This document shows, piece after piece, positions 53,822 through 63,134 of a stretch of 64,000 bases of DNA. The notes under the pieces are model-generated. The model saw only the letters and a program-made list of their open reading frames with translations. It was not told the origin of the DNA and ran no database searches. The position numbers and the translations under genes were made by a program. The stretch covers positions 1-64,000 of the forward strand of contig JAEYWD010000031.1 of NCBI GenBank assembly GCA_023429135.1. The letters are read 5' to 3'. Position 1 is the first letter of the stretch; each line of letters opens with the position of its first letter. This DNA is from Bacteroidota bacterium (GTDB lineage Bacteria > Bacteroidota > Bacteroidia > Bacteroidales > JAAUTT01).

Positions 53822-54745
53822 ATGAAAAAAGAAGAGAATACTCCGATAAAGCTCGAATCCTTATCCGAAGCGCACCTCGCCATGGGTTTGCCAAAGCCGC
53901 AGCATCCCCTGATAAGTATTCTGAACAATATGGACAATCAAAGAATGTGTAATTTTCCCTCCAGTCCCCATGTTTTGAGCTATTATAAAATATCCTATAA
54001 GCCCAAATTTGAAGGTAGAATACGATACGGACAAACCTTTTACGATTTCAACGAAGGTGGATTATTATTTGCCGCGCCCAATCAGGTACTTGGCTGCAGC
54101 AGTGATGTGCAGAGAAGTCAGATTCCCGATTATACGCTTCTTATTCACCCCGATTTTTTGTGGAACTATCCACTGGCAAAGAAGATCAAACAATATAATT
54201 TTTTCTCCTATTCTGCTAACGAAGCATTACACCTCTCCGATCAGGAAAAGGAAACTATTATTTCAATTTTTAGAATTATTGAAGAAGAACTCAACAGCCG
54301 GATAGATGAATTTAGCCAGGATGTTATTATCTCGCAAATCGAGCTATTGCTTAATTATGCAAACCGTTTTTACAAACGGCAATTCATCACCCGTAAAGTC
54401 GTGAACAATGACCTGCTGCAAAAACTGGAAGAAATTCTGGACGGATATTTTGCCAATGAAAAATCATTAAGCAAGGGAATTCCTACGGTTCAGTACCTTT
54501 CGGAAAGTCTGAATGTTTCTCCAAGCTATCTGAGCGATATGTTGCGGTCGCTAACCGGCCAAAATGCCCAGCAACATATACACAATAAACTGATAGAAAA
54601 AGCTAAAGAAAAGCTGTCGATCACCACCCTATCGGTAAGCGAAATAGGTTATGAACTGGGGTTTGAACATCCGCAATCGTTCAGCCGGCTATTCAAGTTA
54701 AAAACCAATCTCTCCCCCCTGGAATTCCGACAATCTTTTAATTAA
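53822..54745 (+). CDS. AraC-family transcriptional regulator
   Basis: 307 residues from ATG 53822; the frame extends to 53765, but that segment covers a GC-rich palindrome and looks non-coding. N-terminal cupin-like domain (about 45-170), helical linker, C-terminal two-HTH AraC domain (LSESLNVSPSYLSDMLRSLTGQN, and SVSEIGYELGFEHPQSFSRLFKLKTNLSPLEFRQ). Likely regulates the upstream SDR gene through the 21-base repeats. Confidence 0.88.
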   Translation: MKKEENTPIKLESLSEAHLAMGLPKPQHPLISILNNMDNQRMCNFPSSPHVLSYYKISYKPKFEGRIRYGQTFYDFNEGGLLFAAPNQVLGCSSDVQRSQIPDYTLLIHPDFLWNYPLAKKIKQYNFFSYSANEALHLSDQEKETIISIFRIIEEELNSRIDEFSQDVIISQIELLLNYANRFYKRQFITRKVVNNDLLQKLEEILDGYFANEKSLSKGIPTVQYLSESLNVSPSYLSDMLRSLTGQNAQQHIHNKLIEKAKEKLSITTLSVSEIGYELGFEHPQSFSRLFKLKTNLSPLEFRQSFN

Positions 54746-54855
54746 AGTAAAGCTCATTTATAGCAGCATAAAATTTCTGTGATTGCGTTACTCCACTTCG
54801 CTAAGGTTTAACCTCCGGTTTTTCCGACTGATCCTTGAAAATTAGTGTGCTTCGA

Positions 54856-55314
54856 CTAAAAAGAATGACTCATGAATAAAGCGGCCGGTATTGCTATTAA
54901 AAGAACCAAAGCGTAAATTGATATAATTACAATAACCATGATACCCATAAATTTAAACAGCGATTTCAGATTCTGAAACCCGGTTGTTACCGACGATTCA
55001 TCTCCTGAATTGATTCCTTGTTTCATCTGAACCGAAAATTTGTACAAATAAGTGACCGGAAAGTAATAAAGAACGGCCAATGCAATATAGACTAGTCCCA
55101 TTATTCCCATCGGGAATCCTGTTCGCGCAATGCCACTCAAAAATGATAATCCAACCATCATCACAATGGCAAGTAAAACCAGCAAACCCATTCCAACGTA
55201 GCCAACAATTGCCATAAACTTTCCCCATTTTGAAGTTTCGAGCAGATAACTTTTTATTTCTTCATTGATTACGATTGGTGCGGCATTCTCTTGTTGGGAT
55301 GTTAAATTTTCCAT
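54856..55314 (-). CDS. DUF5362-family membrane protein
   Basis: 152 residues, four hydrophobic helices after a short soluble start (KSYLLETSKWGKFMAIVGYVGMGL..., VTYLYKFSVQMKQGINSGDESSVTTGFQNLKSLFKFMGIM). This matches the DUF5362 family, common in Bacteroidota and of unknown function. Upstream on the same strand (about 55335-55500) a frame without start reads like another membrane protein tail (FLFPVTFYGMVEIFTIIKEF); it may be a remnant. Confidence 0.75.
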   Translation of the reverse strand: MENLTSQQENAAPIVINEEIKSYLLETSKWGKFMAIVGYVGMGLLVLLAIVMMVGLSFLSGIARTGFPMGIMGLVYIALAVLYYFPVTYLYKFSVQMKQGINSGDESSVTTGFQNLKSLFKFMGIMVIVIISIYALVLLIAIPAALFMSHSF

Positions 55315-55562
55315 AGTTATAAAAGTTAAGGTTATTATTCCTCAAGTAAGACATTTACCTTTAATTTTCCAAATTCTTTTATGATGGTGAAGATTTCAAC
55401 CATTCCATAGAAGGTAACAGGGAAGAGGAAGCCTAAACAGGGATCAAAGCTGTTGCAGCTCGATAAACTACTCAAAATATACAAGGAACAATAAAAACGG
55501 ATATTTGTGATTTCATAAGTTAAATATTATCAAATGTCAAGGCGGTGCATGCCGTAATACAA

Positions 55563-56564
55563 TTAATCGTTTTTTGGGTGATATTCCAGCAAGCTATTCA
55601 TTTTCTCATTACCATCTTTGGGATAGATAATACCTCCTGTAATGAATACCTTATCATCAATAGAAATAGCCTGATGATTTTGAACGGGAAAGGGCATATC
55701 GGTTTTTTCTTCCCATTTGTCCAAGGCTGGATCATACTCATAAACCGATGATATAGAGCCATGATTCCATCCACCGAATATATATATTTTACCATTCGAA
55801 CTAACCATGGCAGCATCACATCTTGATGGGGACAATAAAGCTAACCTTTTAAAAAGGTTATGTTCTGGATCATACTCTTCAAATAGAGCTGACTTGTCTA
55901 ACTCGGAATGGCTAATGGTATCGGATAGAATATATATTCGATTGTGTATGGTTACCGCCCCTATTGGGAAGTGCTTAAAAGGTAAAATAGTCTTTATTTG
56001 CCATTTATCGGTAGTAATATCATACTCTTCAATTGTATAAACTGCAAGTGAATCTTTACTTTTGAATTTCATTTCCTCAGGTTTTTCGCGGCCACCAATG
56101 GCATACAGCTTGTTGTTAAGGGTTGCTAAACAGTGAAATGCGCGGGCAATATTCATGGGCGATTTTGAATACCATGTATCCGTTTCACAATCATACATCA
56201 GCACTTTCCTGATGCGCGTATCAAAGATATTTTCCTGGCCTCCTGCTACAAATATTTTATTATCAACCGCAACCGCGCAAGATGTTGTAATTGCATAAGG
56301 CATGGCGCATTTATTCTCCCATTTTGATGTTTTGAGGTTGTACATTTCAACAGATGCAGTATCCCTGAATTCTGATTTTTTGCCTGTACTGCCTCCTATC
56401 ACATAAATATTACCGCAACACACGGCCATTGAATGAAAAGCCCTGCAAATGCTCATAGATGGTTTTTCTTCCCAGAATTTTTGCTGGCTAAAACACACTG
56501 ATCTATGGAAAATCAGAAAATATAACACTATTCCAATTACGATAAGTTTTTGTTTATTAATCAT
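55563..56564 (-). CDS. Secreted kelch-repeat protein
   Basis: 333 residues from ATG 56564, three bases after the preceding gene ends. Signal peptide (1-25). Five or six kelch blades with the GG and YxxxxxxW pattern (IYVIGGSTGKK, KIFVAGGQEN, KLYAIGGREKP, KIYIFGGWNHG, KVFITGG) fill the protein, giving a beta-propeller. Such propellers usually bind ligands or proteins. Last gene of a minus-strand cluster starting at 59976. Confidence 0.85.
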   Translation of the reverse strand: MINKQKLIVIGIVLYFLIFHRSVCFSQQKFWEEKPSMSICRAFHSMAVCCGNIYVIGGSTGKKSEFRDTASVEMYNLKTSKWENKCAMPYAITTSCAVAVDNKIFVAGGQENIFDTRIRKVLMYDCETDTWYSKSPMNIARAFHCLATLNNKLYAIGGREKPEEMKFKSKDSLAVYTIEEYDITTDKWQIKTILPFKHFPIGAVTIHNRIYILSDTISHSELDKSALFEEYDPEHNLFKRLALLSPSRCDAAMVSSNGKIYIFGGWNHGSISSVYEYDPALDKWEEKTDMPFPVQNHQAISIDDKVFITGGIIYPKDGNEKMNSLLEYHPKND

Positions 56565-56565
56565 A

Positions 56566-57597
56566 TCATTTGAATAAAAAGTTTTCAATTTCTTTTCTAT
56601 AAATTCCCGGTTGATCGAGCCAAATAAAATGACCTGCTTTAGGAATCCTGATTAGTTTGGAATTTGGGAAAACTGTGGTGTATTGGTCGGCTATTCCTGG
56701 TTCAAGATAATCTGCATCCCCTCTGAGAACCAATATGGGTGTAGAATTTTGTTTTAGAATATACTTAATTGGTTTACTATTCATAAGGTCGAAAATGGTC
56801 ATGGCAGACGCCCACCAACCCATTCCATTCATTCTGAATTCAGGACTTTTGGTAAATGCCTTATTGTACACGCATGTTTCAAAGATTTCTGCTGTAATAA
56901 AGTCGTCGGCCAGGCGATCCATTTCTTCGTCTCCGGCAAATTCATACGCTTTATGAATGTTGGTTTGCATCAGTTTATCGAGTTGGTAATAGCGGTTGAG
57001 CCGCTCTTCACCATACTTATATCCAATCCAGGGATACCATCCCGAAAGAAACCTTGGAACACTTGAATATTCATCGTTCCAATCCCTTATATCTATTGAA
57101 CCCGGTGAAGTAAAAATTGCTTTTATTACATTTTGCGGGTATTTTACCATGTAATGAGAAGCCAATGTTGAACCCCATGAATCACCTATAAGGATGCAGG
57201 GCTTATTACCAATGATATTCCTGATTTCTTCCAGATCCGAAACATGTCTCTCCACTGTGTACTGGGTGGGGTCATTAAGTCTGGCAGAGAGTCCGCTTCC
57301 AATCTGGTCGTAAATATATATGTCGAATTTCTTTCCGGCTAGTTTATTATACCATTCAACCGGGGCTTCTTTGCCGAATGAATTTACCTGACATGCACCA
57401 GGGCCCCCGTGGAGAAAAATTAAAGGTACCGCATTAACAGAATCTTTTGCAGGTACGTGAACATAAGCGATGTGGGAACCAGTCTTTAAATCCCAATATT
57501 CCACTGAGTTTTTACTAAAGGAAACAGGATTTGTGCTTTTTGATTGGCACTGTACAAAAGAACTGGATAAAAACAAAATAAGAATAATGTTCTTCAT
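56566..57597 (-). CDS. Lipid-anchored alpha/beta hydrolase, proline iminopeptidase-like
   Basis: 343 residues from ATG 57597, which overlaps the stop of the preceding gene (ATGA). Lipobox FVQC gives Cys17. The S33 peptidase pattern is clear: oxyanion loop HGGPG (63-67), YDQIGSGLS, nucleophile Ser140 in GDSWGS, an Asp in LRGDADYLEPG, and the final His in AGHFIW. Proline iminopeptidases remove N-terminal proline from peptides. Envelope location and neighbours (aspartyl protease) suggest peptide breakdown outside the cytoplasm. Confidence 0.82.
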   Translation of the reverse strand: MKNIILILFLSSSFVQCQSKSTNPVSFSKNSVEYWDLKTGSHIAYVHVPAKDSVNAVPLIFLHGGPGACQVNSFGKEAPVEWYNKLAGKKFDIYIYDQIGSGLSARLNDPTQYTVERHVSDLEEIRNIIGNKPCILIGDSWGSTLASHYMVKYPQNVIKAIFTSPGSIDIRDWNDEYSSVPRFLSGWYPWIGYKYGEERLNRYYQLDKLMQTNIHKAYEFAGDEEMDRLADDFITAEIFETCVYNKAFTKSPEFRMNGMGWWASAMTIFDLMNSKPIKYILKQNSTPILVLRGDADYLEPGIADQYTTVFPNSKLIRIPKAGHFIWLDQPGIYRKEIENFLFK

Positions 57598-57932
57598 ATA
57601 GATTTTTGATGTATTAGTAATGGTTTTATATCGATCTGATAAATTTTTGATGGTAGGCCCCTCGTGAAAAACAAGTATTTCCCGTCGGACGACACACAAG
57701 GTCTCCCTTCATATTCTTGAGTATTTACTATGGGGCCGAGGCTTTTAGGCTCTGTCCAAGAGCTATTTTCATCAAAGCTGACGTAAATGTCACCAGTATT
57801 ATTACTGGAAATGTAACGGCCAAAGAGAATGTAACTTTCATCGGGTGCTACATAGAGTTCCTCAACATTGATAATTTTAACTTTTGATTTACTTACAAGC
57901 TCCTTTTTAAAGAGTCCAGGAGTGGTTTCCAT
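57594..57932 (-). CDS. Truncated PD40-type protein, partial duplicate of the upstream gene
   Basis: 112 residues, no signal. From about residue 26 it repeats the last 90 residues of the 285-residue gene upstream: ELYVAPDESYILFGRYIS here against ELFIAPDESYLLFGWYVS there, then EYEGRPC, YLFF and KIYQ in both. It starts within the end of that gene in another frame. It looks like what remains after tandem duplication and deletion. Its stop overlaps the next start (ATGA), so it may still be translated. Confidence 0.55.
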   Translation of the reverse strand: METTPGLFKKELVSKSKVKIINVEELYVAPDESYILFGRYISSNNTGDIYVSFDENSSWTEPKSLGPIVNTQEYEGRPCVSSDGKYLFFTRGLPSKIYQIDIKPLLIHQKSI

Positions 57933-58750
57933 TCAACCTGGTAGATTTTAGTAGGCATACCTTTGGAATAGAAGAGATAATTTCCATCTGGAGATATGCA
58001 AGGTCTCCCTTCGTATTCATTGGAATTTATTTTATTGCCCAGGCTTAGGGCAGTCGACCAGGTGTTATTCAGCTTGAAACTAATATAAATATCTCTCCAG
58101 TTGTTTTCTGAAACGTACCACCCGAAAAGCAGATAACTTTCATCGGGTGCAATAAAGAGTTCAAAAACGGAATATTTGTTTATTGAAGTGTCTAACGGAA
58201 CCGGTTCAGTATATGTTCCGTTTTCATATTTTGAGCAAAACGCTTTCCATCCACCATTGCGATTGGAACAAAAAAATAAGTTTCCTTTTTGATCACACGT
58301 AGGACTCATGTTAAAAGAATGATTATTTATAATACTGTCGATCGGTTTGGGGTTACTCCAGCCCCCGGATGTTTTATCCATCACATAAATGTCACAGGTA
58401 GCATAATTATTCGTAGGTCTGCAAAAAAAGAATCTTTTACCATCCGGACTAATTCGAGGATTCTCGATCCGATATTTTCCGGAGAAATCAGTTTGCTTAG
58501 CATCACTCCAATTCTTATCTAAAAAACAGGAAGATTTTATAATCTCAATTCCAGCACTATCTGTTACAAAGTATAATTCATTCCCATCCGGTGTGAATGT
58601 TATATTAGAGGCGAATAAATTTTCGTTTCCCTTTATATTAAAAAGTATTGGGATTTTAATCGGTTTAATAGATGCGTATGGATGTGCCTTCTTTTGATTG
58701 CATGCTGCTATTAATCCTACCACCAACAGAATCACGATAATATGTTTCAT
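57893..58750 (-). CDS. PD40/TolB-like beta-propeller lipoprotein
   Basis: 285 residues. Lipobox LIAAC gives Cys17. Repeated PDG motifs (ITFTPDGNELYFV, RISPDGKRFFFCR, IAPDESYLLFG, ISPDGNYLFYSKG) mark WD40-like PD40 blades, about five, as in TolB-type propellers. Starts two bases after the aspartyl protease stop, thus co-transcribed. Probably a binding protein in the envelope; ligand unknown. Confidence 0.78.
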   Translation of the reverse strand: MKHIIVILLVVGLIAACNQKKAHPYASIKPIKIPILFNIKGNENLFASNITFTPDGNELYFVTDSAGIEIIKSSCFLDKNWSDAKQTDFSGKYRIENPRISPDGKRFFFCRPTNNYATCDIYVMDKTSGGWSNPKPIDSIINNHSFNMSPTCDQKGNLFFCSNRNGGWKAFCSKYENGTYTEPVPLDTSINKYSVFELFIAPDESYLLFGWYVSENNWRDIYISFKLNNTWSTALSLGNKINSNEYEGRPCISPDGNYLFYSKGMPTKIYQVEWKPLLDSLKRSL

Positions 58751-58752
58751 AA

Positions 58753-59976
58753 TTAAATCATCTTTTTTAAATTGATTTTCACTTCAAAGTTTTTTTGCCC
58801 GCGAACTATTCCCAAACGATATTGTTTATTTTCAATCTTAAACATTCTCGAAATCTCATCAATAGAATAATTGCTTGCTTTAACATCGTCAATAAAAGTA
58901 ATTTCATCGCCTTCTTTTATTCCGGCTAAATCCGCTGGAGAATCCGACAAAACCTTAAATACCTTAATCTGATCAAGATTTTCGATTGTATAAAGGAACA
59001 CCCCTGCCATATCCCATTCCATTTTATCACCTATTGAACTTGTTGGCTCAAGAATCATCCGGCTATTTGCATAATCAAAAATAACTATGAACCTTTTTAA
59101 AATTTCATTCCCGATCAAACCGCCAATATCAGAACGAGCCATTCCTCCTCTAGTATTGTTTGATAGTGAAACGATTGGGTTATCAATTTTGTATCCACCT
59201 ATGATAACCTCTTTGATTCGTCCATTGTGGTTTACTGAACTGCCTCCAGCTCCAAACCGAACACTCTTAATTGTTTTAATTTGCTTATCCAGGTTGTTAT
59301 CCTTACAAAACTTACTAGTGAATGAAATGGCATCGGGTAACCCTGTATCAATCATAAAAATCTCTTCGATTTTTTTATTATCGGGTAAAACTACTGTTGA
59401 CTTCAAGTAGGGAACCTTGTCAATAATTATCGGAATTATACTCCCCTTACCTTTGTATTTGTACTTGTCCTGATTGTACAATTTAAACACCCTTTTACTG
59501 TAGTCAATTTCAATAACATATTTCTCAAACAGTTGTCGCCCACAAACTGCATCTACCCGGTGACCCAAGATTTTTTCCAATGTTTCAAAAGAATATGCAT
59601 AAAGATGACTATTTAATAGCAGTTCAGCATTGTATATACGGAATTTGATATCTTTTAATTCTTTCTCAAAAACCCTGTTTTCACCAATACCTGTATAACC
59701 TTGATCTATAATATTTCCCATAGGCAATTTAAGTTTCTCTGCACTTTTCTCATTTACAATAAATCCTGAAAGACCTGAATCAAGGATTACCCATAAAGGA
59801 TTTGATCCATTAATGGATGCCTGGAAAAATATTTCGTTGAAATAGAGTTTAAAAGGTACCGTAATACACCTCTCTTCCACTGTGGGTTTCCCCTGCCCAA
59901 TTGCTTTTATTACTGTCAATGTCGTTCCCAATGCTAAGAACAAGACCACTACAAAAAGTAACCGCTTTTTCATCAC
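58753..59976 (-). CDS. Secreted retropepsin-like aspartyl protease with PDZ domain
   Basis: 407 residues. Signal or membrane anchor (1-28). Two aspartyl protease halves in one chain: DSG at Asp66 (WVILDSGLSGFIV) and DTG at Asp210 (FMIDTGLPDAISF), each with the downstream hydrophobic-Gly pattern. A PDZ domain lies at about 325-407 (LSDSPADLAGIKEGDEITFIDDV). Such proteases process peptides in the periplasm or at the surface. First gene of a five-gene minus-strand cluster including another peptidase. Confidence 0.85.
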   Translation of the reverse strand: MMKKRLLFVVVLFLALGTTLTVIKAIGQGKPTVEERCITVPFKLYFNEIFFQASINGSNPLWVILDSGLSGFIVNEKSAEKLKLPMGNIIDQGYTGIGENRVFEKELKDIKFRIYNAELLLNSHLYAYSFETLEKILGHRVDAVCGRQLFEKYVIEIDYSKRVFKLYNQDKYKYKGKGSIIPIIIDKVPYLKSTVVLPDNKKIEEIFMIDTGLPDAISFTSKFCKDNNLDKQIKTIKSVRFGAGGSSVNHNGRIKEVIIGGYKIDNPIVSLSNNTRGGMARSDIGGLIGNEILKRFIVIFDYANSRMILEPTSSIGDKMEWDMAGVFLYTIENLDQIKVFKVLSDSPADLAGIKEGDEITFIDDVKASNYSIDEISRMFKIENKQYRLGIVRGQKNFEVKINLKKMI

Positions 59977-60248
59977 TCAAATACAATTAAATTAAAGAAA
60001 ATAGAGTTTTATCTGTATGAGCGCAAAAGTAGCAGGGCATCGTATGACAAACTATCGACTTTATAAAGTCGTAATTATTTAATGTGAAGAAATTAAGTGG
60101 GTTATAAAATGAGTGATCAGGTTGGAGATTTTGAAGACTACAAATCCTAAAATAGAATTTTGCTATGGCTCAAGAAGAATAGGAGAATTGAATATATCTA
60201 ACGTGGGTTTTTGAAAAGCACTGATAATTCTGTGTTGTATTCTTCCTG

Positions 60249-61277
60249 TTAATGAGTATTTTCTTCCCGATACTTTCTCGGACTTACTTTTTCTTTCTTT
60301 TTAAAAGCGGAATTAAATGATGAAATGGAGTTAAACCCACAATCGTAAGCAATAGCAGCAATGGTAAGTTTGGTGTATTCAGGTGAAATCAGTCTTACTT
60401 TAACTTCATCTACACGGTAAGCATTTATAAAATCGAAAAAGTTGGTATAAAAGTTTTCATTGATAACCTGGGAAAGAAGATATGGCTTAGTTTCCAGTTG
60501 CAAGGCTAGCTTTGAAAGTGTTATATCATTGTCCAGAAAAGGCTTTGTGTTTATCATCACGGTCATGAGCTTCTGAAATAAAGCCTGGGATTCAGGCTTC
60601 GTAAGGATCGAGTTCCTGTACTTTTCGAATGATTCGTTAATCTGATTTTTCTTACGCCAAAGGAAAAACAGCATGTAAACAAAAAGGCAAAAGAGAACGG
60701 TTGCGGAAAGATAAGGGAGAACTCCTGTCCACCAGGTAATTCCGTACGATAGCCATATTAACGCAACGGCTCCAATAACGAATAGGTACCATTTATCTGG
60801 GTGAGGTAAAATTAAAGAGCTATCTTTCTTTTTTCTGAAATGATAACCAGCAAGAAATATGTATACAGCTATTTGAATCATTATTAAGTTGTACCGGATA
60901 TCCCATACCGGATCATTTTGAGGGTATGGCAAGAAGGCACTAGATAACACGAGTATCGCCGGCGCAAAATGTAAGCTTTTAATTTTTGTAAATGTGCGCT
61001 GAGGATTTATGCTTTTAGAAATATATAACAGCAACACAGGACCAACACAGGCAAAAGCGGCCAACCCTGTATGAATAACTATAAAATCAACGGGAACAAT
61101 ACTCGCAATGATGGATTTTGCCATTCTTACCGTAATAAACAAAACAAGGAAGGCAAGATACTTATCGGCCGGATTTTTTTTGGAATATCCAAAAAACAGA
61201 TAGAAAAACAGGAAAAATCCATTTAGGACTCCTGTAATGCCAATCAGTAATAATGAGATCATCAATATATTAATCAT
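60249..61277 (-). CDS. Membrane-anchored AraC-type transcriptional regulator
   Basis: 342 residues from ATG 61277 (MINILMISLLLIG); the longer frame is less likely. Seven hydrophobic helices fill the first 215 residues, followed by an AraC HTH pair (ITLSKLALQLETKPYLLSQVINENF, TIAAIAYDCGFNSISSFNSAFKKKEKVSPRKYRE). This 7TM-AraC layout is common in Bacteroidota. It is upstream of the secreted peptidase cluster, about 270 bases away, and is a candidate to regulate it. Confidence 0.85.
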   Translation of the reverse strand: MINILMISLLLIGITGVLNGFFLFFYLFFGYSKKNPADKYLAFLVLFITVRMAKSIIASIVPVDFIVIHTGLAAFACVGPVLLLYISKSINPQRTFTKIKSLHFAPAILVLSSAFLPYPQNDPVWDIRYNLIMIQIAVYIFLAGYHFRKKKDSSLILPHPDKWYLFVIGAVALIWLSYGITWWTGVLPYLSATVLFCLFVYMLFFLWRKKNQINESFEKYRNSILTKPESQALFQKLMTVMINTKPFLDNDITLSKLALQLETKPYLLSQVINENFYTNFFDFINAYRVDEVKVRLISPEYTKLTIAAIAYDCGFNSISSFNSAFKKKEKVSPRKYREENTH

Positions 61278-61446
61278 AATTTCAATCTCTGAAACCTTAC
61301 CCAAATTAAACAAATTTTATTTGGGCATCAAAAAAATAAGAAAGAGGACAATAATCAGGAATGGCCACATAACCAAAGTCATAACTTTACGTACTAGCAT
61401 TGTAACCATTTGGAATGCTACCCTATATCTTACAGAATTAAATACC

Positions 61447-61905
61447 ATGATGAGATTAAGCCTTTTTATGATCCTCTTACTTTTATCTCTTCAGTTATTT
61501 TCACAGATAGAAAATAAGACCAATCCTTTTTTCCACGATTCGGTTAATAACAGGAAAGTATACCTGGTAGTCGAAAAAGCGCCGGAGACTTCCATGGATA
61601 TGGCTAATCTGTGCAGGTATATCACAGAAAATAACTTCTGGCCAGTTGGGGATACCACCTGTTGGTTTACTAAGGTGTATCTTTCGTTTATTGTTGAACC
61701 AAACGGATCGGTTTCCAATGCTAACGTTGAAATCAGGGGAGGTTCTTGTGACGATCCGGTTCGGGATTTGAACAATAAAGCTTACATGACAGAGAATTTA
61801 AAAAAAACGTTATCCAAATTACACTGGACACCCGGTGAATTAAAAGGAGAAAAGGTTCCTGTTTTGATTCGAATACCCGTACTTGTGGATTTTGATTTCG
61901 ATTGA
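61447..61905 (+). CDS. Small secreted TonB-C-like protein
   Basis: 152 residues from ATG 61447. Signal peptide (1-19). The mature part resembles the C-terminal domain of TonB-type energy transducers (VYLSFIVEPNGSVSNANVEIRGGSCD..., LHWTPGELKGEKVPVLIRIPVLVDFDFD) but lacks the membrane helix and proline linker. Two or three cysteines may form a disulfide. Function unknown; the domain may be used for protein contacts in the periplasm. Convergent with the esterase gene. Confidence 0.7.
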   Translation: MMRLSLFMILLLLSLQLFSQIENKTNPFFHDSVNNRKVYLVVEKAPETSMDMANLCRYITENNFWPVGDTTCWFTKVYLSFIVEPNGSVSNANVEIRGGSCDDPVRDLNNKAYMTENLKKTLSKLHWTPGELKGEKVPVLIRIPVLVDFDFD

Positions 61906-61979
61906 ATAATTGACGCATTAAATTGTTTACGGTATTATTTTAACGGTTTCAATAATTCGTACTATGTTTTTAATATGCG

Positions 61980-63134
61980 TTATTTGTTGTTAATCAATAT
62001 TTTTTTTGTAAGAATAACATTGTTATTTACTTCAACCCTAACCATATAAAATCCATTTACGAAATCTTTTAAATCAAGAAATATTTCTTTCGAATTTTGA
62101 TAACTCCAGGTCCTATAAACACGCCCTATGGATGATATTATTGAAATATTTACTCTTGAATAATGTTTGTTTAGGTCAATATTCAAATAGTCTATACAAG
62201 GATTAGGGTATATGCTGATTATACTATCCTGTATTTCATATAAACTTAATGTAGTTTCTGTTTTAGGATAAAGAAAAGTAGTAATATCATTTATAGTAGA
62301 GTCCAGATATGCTTCCCAATTAGGGTTGCCGTAATACCAGGGACAATGTGTTGCATTTTCATAAACATGAGTTTGAATAGGCAATCCGATGTTTATGCCA
62401 CGTAAAACTATATTAAAAGCAAGAGAAATAGGAATAAATGTGTCAGCCGAACCGTGAGTCCATAAAATTGGCGGGGCGTTTGAGTTTTCTATTGCGGTTG
62501 TATCAAGAAGCATACCGCATAAACACAGTGTTCCATTTACTCCGTTTCCTACGTTTGAATTTCTATTACTTCCAACAGGATTATTGGGATTTGCCATAGG
62601 ATATGGACTCATTTCTTCTTGTTTGTCCACATAAGCCACCATCATTGCAGTAATTGCCCCGGCAGATTCTCCCCCGACAAATACTTTGCTTGTATCTATT
62701 TTATATAATGCTGCGTTTGCTTTAAAATATCGTATAGCTTGCTTGGTGTCGTGCATAGCATCGGTCATTGCCCTTCTGTCTGTTTCAGAGTTGTACAACT
62801 GAAAATTCGGGTCTAGCCTGTAGTCTATGCTTGCAACAGCATATCCTTTTCTTGCCATCTTTTGGCTAAGTAATTTAATGGACGGATATTGTCTTGTTCC
62901 CGATGTAAAACCACCTCCGTGAATGTAGATGATAAGTGGTCTTTTGGGGATGGGATCAAGGGTTGGAGCGTAAAAATCAAAGAGTAAATTTTGATTATTT
63001 CCAAGGTGATTAACAGCATTTCCATATGTTCCCCCAATTATAGAATCCAAATCAGTAAATACGTATGTTAAGTATCGTTGTGCATACGTATTAAAATTCA
63101 TAAAAAATAATATCAGAATTATGATTTTCTTCAT
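61980..63134 (-). CDS. T9SS-exported alpha/beta hydrolase (esterase-like)
   Basis: 384 residues from ATG 63134. Signal peptide (1-19). Oxyanion motif HGGG (72-75), nucleophile Ser157 in VGGESAGA, Asp in WTHGSADTFIP and a catalytic His in NATHCPWYYG: a BD-FAE/carboxylesterase-type fold, probably cleaving ester bonds in glycans. Residues about 305-384 form a T9SS type A sorting domain (IISIYPNPCIDYLNIDL..., LKDFVNGFYMVRVEVNN..., KKILI), so it is exported to the surface. Confidence 0.88.
   Translation of the reverse strand: MKKIIILILFFMNFNTYAQRYLTYVFTDLDSIIGGTYGNAVNHLGNNQNLLFDFYAPTLDPIPKRPLIIYIHGGGFTSGTRQYPSIKLLSQKMARKGYAVASIDYRLDPNFQLYNSETDRRAMTDAMHDTKQAIRYFKANAALYKIDTSKVFVGGESAGAITAMMVAYVDKQEEMSPYPMANPNNPVGSNRNSNVGNGVNGTLCLCGMLLDTTAIENSNAPPILWTHGSADTFIPISLAFNIVLRGINIGLPIQTHVYENATHCPWYYGNPNWEAYLDSTINDITTFLYPKTETTLSLYEIQDSIISIYPNPCIDYLNIDLNKHYSRVNISIISSIGRVYRTWSYQNSKEIFLDLKDFVNGFYMVRVEVNNNVILTKKILINNK

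Noticed and set aside
55335..55500. Additional membrane protein gene upstream of the DUF5362 gene
   Set aside because: The frame reads like membrane protein sequence but has no start codon upstream of a late Met (22 residues); noted only as a possible remnant.
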